From the NCBI GenBank assembly GCA_965276675.1, contig OZ255624.1, forward strand, positions 1,860,001-1,924,000: DNA of 64,000 nucleotides. The letters are read 5' to 3'. This DNA comes from G965276675 sp965276675 (GTDB taxonomy: Bacteria; Acidobacteriota; Terriglobia; Terriglobales; Acidobacteriaceae). Of this stretch, positions 42,761-51,236 are shown in pieces; positions within the stretch are counted from its first letter, which is position 1; every line of letters starts with the position of its first letter. The notes beneath the pieces were generated by a model. The model worked only from the letters and a program-made list of their open reading frames with translations, was not told the DNA's origin and made no database searches. The position numbers were made by a program, and so were the translations under genes.

Positions 42761-43479
42761 TTACGGCATCTGGAAGGAGTCGCTATTGAGCATCTTCGCA
42801 ACCCAACCGGCGTGGGGGAGACCGCAACCGGAAAGAGCCGTTAGCTCTCTGTCCACGTCATACTCCACGCGCCGGATCGCTGGCTTGGAGTTATCCAATA
42901 AGAGGTATGCAGCGCGGCGATCACCGTCGTAAGAAAGACTAACGCTGCCTGTATTGGCGACGATCCTTGCTGCAACGCCCCGGATGTATGAACGATGGAT
43001 ATGAGCATAGATCGTAATCGGCCGACCGAGCGGTCCGTAAACCGACTCCAACTCGGCATCGCTCGCTTCCAGTGCAGATGCGCTCCAAGGATTATCGGGG
43101 CTCGCATGCACGAGCGCCATCTGATCATGAATCTGAATGCGCGGCAGGCTGCGCAGCCAGGCGAGCCTCTCTTGTCCCAGCGCTTCACGGGTTGCCATCG
43201 CCATTTCCTGGATCGCGGCGAAAAGGGTTTGCAGCTTGGGCGATTGCTTCGCAAACTTGTTCAGCGACTCGGGCATAAAAAGCATTTCATCCGTGTTGCC
43301 AACCACGCCTTGCCAGCCGAGATCGCGAATGCGATCCACAATCTCCGCGGGACTTGACCCGTTGTCAGCCAGATCGCCGCCATGAAGGATCAAGTCAGGA
43401 GAGGTTTGCCGCAGATCCGCCAGAACTGCTCAAACGCGGTTCGGTTGCCGTGGATGTCGGACACGATTGCGATGCGCAT
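42761..43479 (-). pseudogene. Metallophosphoesterase gene with a frameshift near its start
   Basis: A calcineurin-like phosphoesterase. From the ATG at 43479 the frame reads MRIAIVSDIHGNRTAFE, containing the D-x-H metal motif, then meets a stop after 31 codons. One base missing in GAGCA (forward 43429-43431) explains this: in the +1 frame the sequence continues AVLADLRQTSPDLILHGGDL, then WQGVVGNTDE and YAHIHRSYIRG, to the stop at 42761. Restoring one G rebuilds a normal protein of about 239 residues. As written, the long frame (from a TTG at 43393) lacks the DxH site and should be inactive. It could be a true mutation or a sequencing error. Confidence 0.85.
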
Positions 43480-43648
43480 CTATCACCAACCCCGCAATTC
43501 GGTTAGTGACACCAGCCACCATCAAACCGATCCATTCCTCGTCCTTTACGCTCAAAAGCCAGTGAAACGAACGGCGTATCATAAATGTGTGAGCGTACTC
43601 AGTATAGACAGGCCTGTAGAGCAGCGGTCTCAGACGCGCGCGTTACAA

Positions 43649-44755
43649 ATGCACGACGCGCTCCTGAGACCGATAGCGGAGAAGGTGTTTGCCCGCGAAC
43701 GGTTGAGTTTCGAGGATGGTCTTGTCCTCTACCGGACTCCGGATGCGCTGGCCGTCGGGTGGTTGGCGAACTGGGTGCGCGAATCGCTGCATGGTGACAT
43801 TGCCTACTTCAATGTGAACCGGCATATCAACCCGACGAATGTCTGTGTTGCGGCTTGCCGCTTGTGCGCGTTCGGGCGGAAGAAAGACGCCGAAGGTGCG
43901 TACACCATGGGGCTGGAGCAGGCCTGGGAATCCGCGGGCTCCGGCTATCACGAGGCGATCACTGAGTTCCATATCGTCGGCGGCCTGCATCCGGATCTGC
44001 CGTTCCAGTATTTTCTAGACCTGGTCAGCGGTTTGAAACAGCGGTTTCCGCAGGTGCATGTTAAGGCGTTCACCATGGTCGAGATCTCGTTCTTCGCCCA
44101 GCGTTATAAGATGGCGATTCCCGAGGTGCTGCGGCAGCTCAAGGCGGCGGGTGTGGATTCCATGCCCGGCGGCGGGGCGGAGATCTTTTCCGATCGCGTG
44201 CGGCACATTATCTGCGACCACAAAATCGACGGTGGCGAGTGGCTAGAGATTGCGCGCGAGGCGCACAAGGCCGGGCTGCGTTCGAACGCGACGATGTTGT
44301 ATGGCCATGTCGAGAACGACGAGGACCGGGTCGATCATCTGGTGCGCCTGCGAGCCTTACAGGACGATACGGGTGGCTTTCAAACCTTTATTCCGCTTGC
44401 GTTTCATCCAGACAATACGCCGCTGGAGCACCTGCCGCGCACCACGGGCTTCACCGATCTGCGACAGATTGCGGTGGGACGGTTACTGCTCGACAACTTC
44501 CCGCACATCAAGGCGTACTGGCAGATGATGACGGCCGGGATCGCACAGGTGGCGCTGCGGTTTGGTGCAGACGACATCGACGGCACGGTGGTGGAGGAGA
44601 AGATCTACCACAACGCCGGTGCGACGACGCCACAGGGCATGCGGCGGAGCGACCTGATGCGGCTGATCCGCGAGGCGGGCCGGGTGCCAGTGGAGCGCGA
44701 TACGCTCTATCGCGCGGTAACGCGGACTGAAGACACCTTTACCGTTGCGGTTTAG
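43649..44755 (+). CDS. mqnE: Aminofutalosine synthase MqnE (radical SAM)
   Basis: A 368-residue radical S-adenosylmethionine enzyme of the futalosine menaquinone pathway, joining the chorismate-derived enol ether to SAM's adenosyl group to form aminofutalosine. The cluster motif is Cys66, Cys70, Cys73 in CVAACRLCAFGR, preceded by the family hallmark RHINPTNVC. Later EFHIVGGLHPDLP and FIPLAFHPDNT also fit. The start MHDALLRP matches family length; an in-frame GTG near 43589 is possible. With mqnD at 30231 it indicates that this organism uses futalosine for menaquinone. Confidence 0.93.
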   Translation: MHDALLRPIAEKVFARERLSFEDGLVLYRTPDALAVGWLANWVRESLHGDIAYFNVNRHINPTNVCVAACRLCAFGRKKDAEGAYTMGLEQAWESAGSGYHEAITEFHIVGGLHPDLPFQYFLDLVSGLKQRFPQVHVKAFTMVEISFFAQRYKMAIPEVLRQLKAAGVDSMPGGGAEIFSDRVRHIICDHKIDGGEWLEIAREAHKAGLRSNATMLYGHVENDEDRVDHLVRLRALQDDTGGFQTFIPLAFHPDNTPLEHLPRTTGFTDLRQIAVGRLLLDNFPHIKAYWQMMTAGIAQVALRFGADDIDGTVVEEKIYHNAGATTPQGMRRSDLMRLIREAGRVPVERDTLYRAVTRTEDTFTVAV

Positions 44756-44884
44756 GTCTGCTGCGGCCACGCGCTTCGCCAAAATTAGGTCTTTGAAGTT
44801 GTTGATTCTTCGCTGTTTCTCCATCTTACGGTGGATGCACGAGGATAGTGGCGCTTGCTATGCTCCATCGCGTGAAACAGGAGC

Positions 44885-45221
44885 GCAGAGAGTGAGGCCT
44901 TGCGGCCACCCTTGCTGTGGTGATGGCGGAATCGATTGCGCCTGGCATCTTTCTTACACCCGCAGCTATGGCGAAGTCGCTTGGATCGCCGCTGTTGCTG
45001 GCATTAGTCTGGTGCAGCAAACGATCAAGGACTGGTGGTATCCGGTTGCGCCCCTGATCTTTATCTCGTGCTGCGCGACAATAGCGCTCCTCATCCTGAT
45101 GCATGACCCGGTGCCGGCATTGCTGGGTGTGTGCCTCGTGCTGTGCGGCGACCTACTGCGACGCGTTTTCGCACGACGGACCGAACCAATTGAAGAGATT
45201 CTCACTACGGAAAGGATCTGA
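44885..45221 (+). pseudogene. Gutted amino-acid (APC) permease remnant
   Basis: Two frames encode opposite ends of an APC-superfamily permease. Around 44894-45010 one frame reads GLAATLAVVMAESIAPGIF, LTPAAMAKSLGSP and LLLALVW, the first helix with its GIFLTP motif. In another frame about 45030-45200 reads WWYPVAPLIFISCCATIAL and ALLGVCLVLCGDLLRR, the last two helices. About 350 residues between are missing. The plus frame from a GTG at 44892 to 45221 is open (109 codons) but its first third is out-of-frame permease sequence. So this is decay, not a small gene. The AhpD-like gene follows at 45229. Confidence 0.7.
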
Positions 45222-45228
45222 TCTCCCG

Positions 45229-45801
45229 ATGGCATACATTAAATTACCCGAAGGACTTCCCGGCGTACGCGGCGCCATGGCGTTTCGTCCGGCGACGGCA
45301 AAACCGCTCAATGAATTGGTCGAAGTTTTGTTGCATGCGCCCAACACACTCTCTCCAGGAGAACGCGAGCTAATCGCAACGTACGTCTCCTATCTGAATG
45401 AGTGCCACTACTGCCAATCCATTCACGGAGCCATCGCTGCCGCCAGCCTGAATGGCGATGAGGATCTGGTCAAGCGTGTGAAGGCCGACTTCGCACACGC
45501 GGAGATCTCAGACAAGCTCAAGGCGTTGCTTGTCATCGCCAGCAAAGTCCAGAAGGGTGGCAAACAAGTCACCACACAGGATGTGGCAGCCGCGCGCGAC
45601 CTGGGCGCAACCGATCTCGAGATCCACGATACGGTGCTGATCGCGGCAGCGTTCTGCATGTTTAACAGATACGTGGACGGACTCGGCACCTTCCAGCCTG
45701 ATGACGAGGCGATGTACCGCGAGCGCGGCAAGAAGGTTGCGCGCGACGGGTATGTAAGCGTCAGCAAAGAATACCTGCCCGCGGAAGCGGCGGCACGTTG
45801 A
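45229..45801 (+). CDS. AhpD-like carboxymuconolactone decarboxylase family protein 1
   Basis: A 190-residue helical protein of the peroxidase-related AhpD/CMD family. The redox motif is present as ECHYCQSIHG (E-x-C-x-x-C-x-x-x-H), which in AhpD-type proteins reduces hydroperoxides or relays electrons. LSPGERELIATYVS and TDLEIHDTVLIAAAFCMFNR are conserved helices. Next to it lies a paralogue with about two-thirds identity by eye. The two are separated by 12 bases and are probably one operon. Confidence 0.88.
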   Translation: MAYIKLPEGLPGVRGAMAFRPATAKPLNELVEVLLHAPNTLSPGERELIATYVSYLNECHYCQSIHGAIAAASLNGDEDLVKRVKADFAHAEISDKLKALLVIASKVQKGGKQVTTQDVAAARDLGATDLEIHDTVLIAAAFCMFNRYVDGLGTFQPDDEAMYRERGKKVARDGYVSVSKEYLPAEAAAR

Positions 45802-45813
45802 GGAGCGCGCACC

Positions 45814-46353
45814 ATGGCACATATCGAATTACCCGAAGATCTGCCCGGCATCAGCGCGGGCTTCGCCTTTCGTCCAGAGACTGCCAAACCTATGCGGGAA
45901 CTGGCCCATATCCTGCTTCACGAACCGAGCAGTTTGTCTTCAGGCGAGCGCGAACTGATTGCCACCTATGTCTCTTCGCGTAATGACTGCTACTTCTGCC
46001 AGACAAGCCATGGTGCCGCAGCAGCATGCCACCTGGGCAGCGCGGATCTGGTGGACCAGGTGAAGATTGACTTCACCGAGGCTCCGATTTCGCCGAAGCT
46101 GAAGGCACTGCTGCTCATTGCCGCAGAGGTGCAGCACGGGGGCAAACGCGTGAGGAAAGAAACTGTGGAGGCCGCCCGCCAGCTTGGAGCGACAGACCTG
46201 GAGATCCACGACACCGTACTCATTGCCGCGGCGTTTTGTATGTACAACAGGTACGTGGACGGACTTGACACCTGGCAGCCGCGTGACGAAGCGATATACG
46301 CGCAGATGGGCGAGCATCTCGCTCAGCACGGATATCGCACGCCTTCCATGTAA
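45814..46353 (+). CDS. AhpD-like carboxymuconolactone decarboxylase family protein 2
   Basis: A 179-residue paralogue of the preceding gene, sharing LPEDLPGISA-like openings, LSSGERELIATYVSSRNDCYFC and TDLEIHDTVLIAAAFCMYNRYVDGL. The redox motif reads DCYFCQTSHG, with Asp in place of the Glu before the first Cys. The tail is shorter than in copy 1. Adjacent duplication with divergence suggests different substrates or partners. Confidence 0.88.
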   Translation: MAHIELPEDLPGISAGFAFRPETAKPMRELAHILLHEPSSLSSGERELIATYVSSRNDCYFCQTSHGAAAACHLGSADLVDQVKIDFTEAPISPKLKALLLIAAEVQHGGKRVRKETVEAARQLGATDLEIHDTVLIAAAFCMYNRYVDGLDTWQPRDEAIYAQMGEHLAQHGYRTPSM

Positions 46354-46488
46354 GTTGCTGCCGGATGACCTTCGCTGTCGGTGCTCGGAGGGCACTTTAC
46401 CCCGAAGCCGCGGCGACCGTGACACCAGCGATCGTTGCTTTGGTCTTGAGCATCGGCCTGATTTGGGAAGGCAGGGCTGAGGTTCAGC

Positions 46489-46494
46489 TATAAT
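46489..46494 (+). promoter_or_regulatory. Candidate tmRNA promoter -10 element
   Basis: A perfect TATAAT about 130 bases upstream of the acceptor-piece pairing region, in an otherwise non-coding gap. No strong -35 is visible (TTGGGA at 46463 is 20 bases away). Transcription would begin near 46500. Confidence 0.5.
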
Positions 46495-46499
46495 TGTGA

Positions 46500-47013
46500 T
46501 GTGGGATAGATACGACTGTGCTATCCCGTGTTCAGTTTAGAGACGCTGCACGTGATGAACACCATGTGTGGCTTCCAGAGTCAGAGGGCTTCGGCCCATC
46601 TGAAACGCTCGTGAAAAGACTTGTCAGTTGCGACCGTACCCGGACGAGGGTTCGATTCCCTCCGGCTCCACCAATAAACTTCCATGGGGCCGCCCAGGTT
46701 TCGACGGATATGCGAACGACTGAAAGACGAGCCGGATCGGTCGCCCACGTTAAGGGAGGCCAAGACTACAAATGCTAACACTGCATCTGTTGCCAGCACG
46801 AAGAGCAACCTCTTGACGTTTGCCCCGCGCAATTCGTCCGCTGTTGCCTTCGCCGCTGCGGCCTAGTTTCACAACTAGGTCACTGAGTGAGACGACTCAG
46901 TTCCTCAACGTCCTACCGGGGTGCGATGCCCCGGACTTCACTCGCTCCCTTTGCCTGGCGCAGGCCCTGCCGAGATCGGAGCCGTACGCAAGCTACCGAA
47001 CACGGCGTGCTCC
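46500..47013 (+). ncRNA. ssrA: Circularly permuted (two-piece) tmRNA
   Basis: The 3' half of the molecule precedes the 5' half. Acceptor piece: a T arm GAGGG-TTCGATT-CCCTC (46646-46662), then CGGCTCC (46663-46669), A and CCA (46671-46673). After a 12-base loop, the coding piece begins GGGGCCG (46686-46692), which pairs with CGGCTCC (one G-U), followed by the conserved GGTTTCGACGG (46698-46708). Helix 2 joins the pieces: GGATATG (46706-46712) with CGTACCC (46635-46641), one mismatch; CGACTGA (46717-46723) with TCAGTTG (46624-46630); ACGAG (46727-46731) with CTCGT (46608-46612). The tag frame ends at 46866. The 3' limit is approximate, placed after a hairpin (46978-47013). It rescues stalled ribosomes. 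Confidence 0.88.
46774..46866 (+). other. tmRNA tag-peptide reading frame
   Basis: From the probable resume codon GCT at 46774 to TAG at 46864-46866, the frame encodes a 30-residue tag starting ANTASV and ending AVAFAAAA, a hydrophobic/Ala end of the kind recognised by ClpXP-type proteases. The sequence before it (AAGACTACAAAT) resembles resume-codon contexts. Thirty residues is long for a tag, so a later resume point cannot be excluded. Confidence 0.65.
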
Positions 47014-47030
47014 TGTATAGTTAGCTGAAA

Positions 47031-48341
47031 ATGAACGCAGATTACCTTCGCGAACAGATTTTGGAGCTAGCCGGCCAATACTTCGAGGCGACGCATGCTC
47101 CGGAGCCGTTTATTCGCGGGCAGTCTCCAGTACCGGTTTCCGGCAAGGTGCTGGACGCGAACGATCTGCGTAGCCTCGTTGATGCTTCTCTCGACTGCTG
47201 GCTGACTACGGGCCGGTTCGCAACAGAGTTTGAGCGCAAGCTTGCGCGCTTCTGTGGGCTTCGCGCCTGCTCGCTAGTGAACTCTGGTTCTTCGGCCAAC
47301 CTGGTTGCATTCTCCTGCCTTACTTCCGAAAAGCTCGGCGAGCGGCGCGTGAAGCCCGGCGACGAGGTCATCACTGTGGCAGCGGGCTTTCCCACGACCG
47401 TCAATCCTATCTTTCAGAATAGCTGTGTTCCGGTCTTTATTGACGTGACCGTACCGACTTATCAGGCCGATGCAAGCCAGCTGGAAGCGGCGCTCAGTCC
47501 GAAGACGCGCGCCATTATGATCGCGCATACCCTGGGCAATCCTTACGATCTGGATGCAGTTGCCGCCTTTGCAAGAAAGCACAATCTCTGGCTGGTAGAG
47601 GATTGTTGTGATGCTTTGGGCGCCAGCTACAAAGGGAAGAAGGTTGGCACCTTTGGTGACCTGGCAACTCTTAGCTTTTATCCCGCGCATCATATCACGA
47701 CCGGGGAAGGGGGCGCCGTTCTCACCAACTCTCCGCTGCTGCAGACGCTGGCTGAGTCCTTCCGCGACTGGGGTAGAGATTGCTGGTGTGAGCCCGGGAA
47801 AGATAACACCTGCGGTAAACGATTTGATTGGCAGTTAGGCGGCCTTCCATGCGGCTACGACCACAAGTACACGTATTCGCATATTGGCTATAACCTAAAA
47901 ATGACAGACATGCAGGCCGCAATCGGTCTTTCGCAGCTGTCAAAAGCGCCTGGCTTTATTGAGAGCCGCTTGCGTAACTTTGCGCACCTTTACCGTCGGC
48001 TAGAACCACTGCAAGAGTTCCTGCTTTTACCGGAAAGCACTCCGGATGCCCAGCCAAGCTGGTTCGGATTTCCTTTGGGAGTGCGGGAGAGTGTGCCATT
48101 TACTCGCGATGCCTTAGTGAAAACTCTCGAGGCGCATCGTATCGCCACACGTCTGCTGTTCGCAGGAAATCTGGTACGCCAGCCTGCTTACAAAAACTCT
48201 ACGTTTCGCGTGGTAGGCGATCTAACCTGTACAGATTTTGTCATGCGCAACGTCTTGTGGCTGGGTGTATTTCCGGGGCTCACGGGTGAGATGCTGGACT
48301 ACACAGCCGATACGATAACGGAGTTTGTTCACGGTTTTTAG
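47031..48341 (+). CDS. rfbH: CDP-6-deoxy-D-xylo-4-hexulose-3-dehydrase (E1)
   Basis: A 436-residue enzyme using pyridoxamine phosphate and a [2Fe-2S] cluster, removing the C3 hydroxyl of CDP-4-keto-6-deoxyglucose. The normal PLP-binding Lys is replaced by His220 (YPAHHITTGEGGAV), the hallmark of this dehydrase. The cluster motif C-x57-C-x-C-x7-C is exact: Cys193, Cys251, Cys253, Cys261. The start is ATG at 47031, directly after the tmRNA region. It is the first gene of a CDP-3,6-dideoxyhexose cluster. The usual NADH-dependent reductase partner (E3, AscD-type) is not in the window. Confidence 0.95.
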   Translation: MNADYLREQILELAGQYFEATHAPEPFIRGQSPVPVSGKVLDANDLRSLVDASLDCWLTTGRFATEFERKLARFCGLRACSLVNSGSSANLVAFSCLTSEKLGERRVKPGDEVITVAAGFPTTVNPIFQNSCVPVFIDVTVPTYQADASQLEAALSPKTRAIMIAHTLGNPYDLDAVAAFARKHNLWLVEDCCDALGASYKGKKVGTFGDLATLSFYPAHHITTGEGGAVLTNSPLLQTLAESFRDWGRDCWCEPGKDNTCGKRFDWQLGGLPCGYDHKYTYSHIGYNLKMTDMQAAIGLSQLSKAPGFIESRLRNFAHLYRRLEPLQEFLLLPESTPDAQPSWFGFPLGVRESVPFTRDALVKTLEAHRIATRLLFAGNLVRQPAYKNSTFRVVGDLTCTDFVMRNVLWLGVFPGLTGEMLDYTADTITEFVHGF

Positions 48342-48421
48342 TGTAGGAAGGCGTACCGAACTTTATGATGCGCTTAAACGCGGCCCGTTTAGAGCCGTGT
48401 GAAGTTATGAGTGAGTTGAGA

Positions 48422-49360
48422 ATGAACAGAAAACTCATCAGCATCGTGACTCCTTGCTACAACGAAGAACTAAATGTATCCGAGCTCTATCGGCGGATGA
48501 GTCAGGTCATGGCTGGGCTGCCCCAATATGATTACGAGCACATCTTCATCGATAATGCCTCTCAGGATCGCACTGTCGAGATCTTGCGAGAAATGGCGCT
48601 GGTTGATTCTCGCGTTAAGGTAATTGTCAACGCCCGCAATTTTGGACATCTCCGTTCGCCCATGCATGCCTTTCTTCATGCGCACGGAGACGCTGTTGGT
48701 ATTCTGTATGCCGACCTGCAGGATCCACCCGAGCTCTTCGTTGAGATGTTGTGTGAGTGGGAGAAGGGTATTCCGATTGCAGCCGCTATTAAAATCTCCA
48801 GCGAGGAGAGTGGCTTCATGTACCGGATTCGGACCACCTACTATAAGATGATCGCCAGTCTTACCGATGTCCGGGTCCTTACGCATTTCACTGGGTTTGG
48901 TCTCTACGACCGTTCAGTCGTCAATCTTCTCCGGGACAAGTTTCCCGATCCCTATCCTTATTTCCGCGGCTTGATCGCAGATACCGGATTGCCTCATGCA
49001 GAGATCTTTTACACGCAGAAGCGCCGCATGCGCGGCATCACCAAAAACAATTTTTATACTTTGTACGACTTGGCAATGCTTGGCGTTACGAACTTATCCA
49101 AGGTGCCGCTCCGCTTGGTAACTTTATGCGGCTTTGTCTCTGCTGCCATGAGTTTGCTGATGGGTATGTTTTACTTCATCTACAAGATCATCTTCTGGAA
49201 TCGCTTCTCCGTGGGCATCGCACCGCTCGTGCTGGGACTGTTTTTTTTGGGATCGGTGCAGTTGCTTTGTCTTGGCATTATTGGCGAATATGTGGGATCG
49301 GTGCATACATTTGTGCAAAACCGCCCCCTGGTGGTTGAAAAAGAGCGGATCAACTTTTAG
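48422..49360 (+). CDS. GtrB/DPM1-like glycosyltransferase, family 2
   Basis: A 312-residue polyprenyl-phosphate sugar transferase. The GT-A domain shows SIVTPCYNEELNVSELYRRM and YADLQDPPEL (the DxD-like site reads DLQDPP). Two C-terminal helices (about 235-255 and 270-295) anchor it. Such proteins load sugar from a nucleotide onto undecaprenyl phosphate for later transfer. Starts at 48365, 48407 and 48422 are in frame; I chose the one that fits the family N-terminus. It sits between rfbH and rfbF, so it may handle the cluster's dideoxy sugar. Confidence 0.9.
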   Translation: MNRKLISIVTPCYNEELNVSELYRRMSQVMAGLPQYDYEHIFIDNASQDRTVEILREMALVDSRVKVIVNARNFGHLRSPMHAFLHAHGDAVGILYADLQDPPELFVEMLCEWEKGIPIAAAIKISSEESGFMYRIRTTYYKMIASLTDVRVLTHFTGFGLYDRSVVNLLRDKFPDPYPYFRGLIADTGLPHAEIFYTQKRRMRGITKNNFYTLYDLAMLGVTNLSKVPLRLVTLCGFVSAAMSLLMGMFYFIYKIIFWNRFSVGIAPLVLGLFFLGSVQLLCLGIIGEYVGSVHTFVQNRPLVVEKERINF

Positions 49361-49365
49361 CTGAT

Positions 49366-50139
49366 ATGAAAGCAATTATTTTGGCAGGTGGACTCGGCAG
49401 CAGACTTAGCGAAGAGACGACTGTTCGGCCCAAGCCGATGGTAGAAATTGGCGGATGGCCAATTCTCTGGCACATTATGAAGATCTATTCGGCTTACGGG
49501 ATCAATGATTTTGTCATATGCCTGGGATATAAGGGCTACATGATCAAGGAATACTTTGCGAATTATTTTTTGCATTCGGCCGACGTCACGATCGATCTTG
49601 CGAACAATTCCATCGAAACTCATAGAACAGCATGTGAGCCATGGCGGGTAACACTCGTCGAGACCGGAGCGGAGACTATGACAGGTGGCCGGTTAAAACG
49701 CGTTCTGAATCATGTGAAGGACGAGGAGTTATTCTGCTTCACGTATGGCGATGGCGTCGCTAACGTCAACGTAGCCGAGCTTATAGAATTTCATAGACGG
49801 GAAAACAAGCTCGTTACCCTGACAGCGACCCAGCCAGTCGGTAAATTCGGAGCGCTCAAGATAAGTGATGAGGAAAAAGTGCTCGAATTTACCGAGAAGC
49901 CAAAAGGCGATGGGCGCTGGGTTAATGGCGGCTTTTTTGTCCTCTCGCCAAAAGTTCTGCCTTATCTTGGGGGTGACGACACTGTTTGGGAACGGGAGCC
50001 GCTGGAGACGTTATCGGCAGAAGGCCAAGTTGCCGCCTTTAAGCACAGGGGCTTTTGGCAGCCGATGGATACGCTTCATGACAAGAAGCTACTCGAAGAT
50101 CTCTGGACAAAGGGCGCGGCTCCATGGAAGGTCTGGTAA
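49366..50139 (+). CDS. rfbF: Glucose-1-phosphate cytidylyltransferase
   Basis: A 257-residue nucleotidyltransferase making CDP-glucose from glucose-1-phosphate and CTP, the first committed step of CDP-dideoxyhexose synthesis. The signature LAGGLGSRLSEETTVRPKPM opens the protein, followed by WHIMKIYSAYGINDFVICLG and YGDGVANVNV. It begins five bases after the glycosyltransferase and overlaps rfbG by 16 bases, indicating a coupled operon. Confidence 0.95.
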   Translation: MKAIILAGGLGSRLSEETTVRPKPMVEIGGWPILWHIMKIYSAYGINDFVICLGYKGYMIKEYFANYFLHSADVTIDLANNSIETHRTACEPWRVTLVETGAETMTGGRLKRVLNHVKDEELFCFTYGDGVANVNVAELIEFHRRENKLVTLTATQPVGKFGALKISDEEKVLEFTEKPKGDGRWVNGGFFVLSPKVLPYLGGDDTVWEREPLETLSAEGQVAAFKHRGFWQPMDTLHDKKLLEDLWTKGAAPWKVW

Positions 50140-51236
50140 ACGCATTCTGGCGTGGTAGACGGGTATTTCTGACTGGACATACCGGCTTCAAAGGAGGCTG
50201 GCTTTCGCTCTGGTTGCAAGCCATGGGAGCACGTCTCACCGGCTACGCGCTTGCCCCATCAACACAGCCGAGCTTATTTGAAGTGGCGTGCGTTGCTTCT
50301 GACATGCAGTCGGTAATTGAAGACATCTGTGATTTCGAAGCCATGCAGACGCACCTGAGCCAGTGCGAGCCAGAGATTGTCTTTCATCTCGCAGCCCAAC
50401 CGCTCGTGCGCGCCTCCTATCAAGACCCACTTGGCACGTATCGGACGAACGTCATGGGTACTGCCAATCTGCTGGAATGCGTGCGAAGCTGCAAATCGGT
50501 GCGGGCGGTTGTGGTTGTCACCACTGATAAGTGCTATGAGAATAGGGAATGGCCGTGGGCGTACCGGGAGATAGATAGGCTTGGTGGCTACGATCCGTAT
50601 AGCAGCAGCAAAGCGTGCGCGGAGTTAGTTGTAAGATCGTATCGCAATTCCTTCTTTTCTTTGAATCGATACCAAGAGCATGGAGTCGCCCTCGCGACTG
50701 CACGCGCCGGAAATGTTATTGGTGGCGGTGATTGGGCCTCGGACCGATTGATAGCCGATCTTATGCGAGGCTTCAGCACGGGAAGCTCAGTGCTTATTCG
50801 CAATCCACACGCTATCCGTCCATGGCAGCATGTTCTGGAGCCTCTGCGCGGCTATCTTGCTCTAGCGCAGGCTCTTTACGAACGCGGCGTGGAATACGCC
50901 GAAGCCTGGAATTTCGGTTCCCATTACGCCGATGCAAAGCCCGTGGAGTGGATCGCTACCTGGTTAGCTGCGGAGTGGGGAGACGGCGCTAAGTGGGAAT
51001 TAGATTGCCATCCACATCCGCATGAGGCCCATACGCTTAAGCTGGACTGCTCAAAGGCGGCGATGGCACTCGGGTGGCAGCCTGTATTGAGTTTGGAAGA
51101 GGCTCTAGGCATGACGTTGCAGTGGTATCGCAACTACTCGCAGAGCGGCGATCCCCGTGGATACACTATCGGGCAGATTGCGGAGTATGTTCGTCGGGTG
51201 GATGCAAAATACCTCTTTGTGAGCACCGGCGGATGA
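50124..51236 (+). CDS. rfbG: CDP-glucose 4,6-dehydratase
   Basis: A 370-residue extended SDR converting CDP-glucose to CDP-4-keto-6-deoxyglucose. FLTGHTGFKGGWLSLWLQ is the NAD-binding motif typical of RfbG, VVVVTTDKCYENREW marks the active site with Lys, and DPYSSSKACAEL contains the catalytic Tyr/Lys pair. HAIRPWQHVLEPLRGYL is another family marker. It overlaps both neighbours (rfbF by 16 bases, the next SDR by ATGA). Confidence 0.95.
   Translation: MEGLVNAFWRGRRVFLTGHTGFKGGWLSLWLQAMGARLTGYALAPSTQPSLFEVACVASDMQSVIEDICDFEAMQTHLSQCEPEIVFHLAAQPLVRASYQDPLGTYRTNVMGTANLLECVRSCKSVRAVVVVTTDKCYENREWPWAYREIDRLGGYDPYSSSKACAELVVRSYRNSFFSLNRYQEHGVALATARAGNVIGGGDWASDRLIADLMRGFSTGSSVLIRNPHAIRPWQHVLEPLRGYLALAQALYERGVEYAEAWNFGSHYADAKPVEWIATWLAAEWGDGAKWELDCHPHPHEAHTLKLDCSKAAMALGWQPVLSLEEALGMTLQWYRNYSQSGDPRGYTIGQIAEYVRRVDAKYLFVSTGG

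Noticed and set aside
44892..45221. Small two-helix membrane protein
   Set aside because: Its C-terminal part and an overlapping frame match opposite ends of an APC permease, so it is better read as a deletion remnant.
46598..46673. Possible tRNA gene ending GGTTCGATTCC...CCA
   Set aside because: No 5' acceptor strand (GGAGCCG) or D arm lies 70-90 bases upstream. The acceptor strand pairs instead with GGGGCCG downstream, as in a permuted tmRNA.
46686..47030. Conventional one-piece tmRNA starting at GGGGCCG
   Set aside because: No T arm or CCCC/CCA end exists between the tag stop and the rfbH start; the only matching 3' end is upstream.
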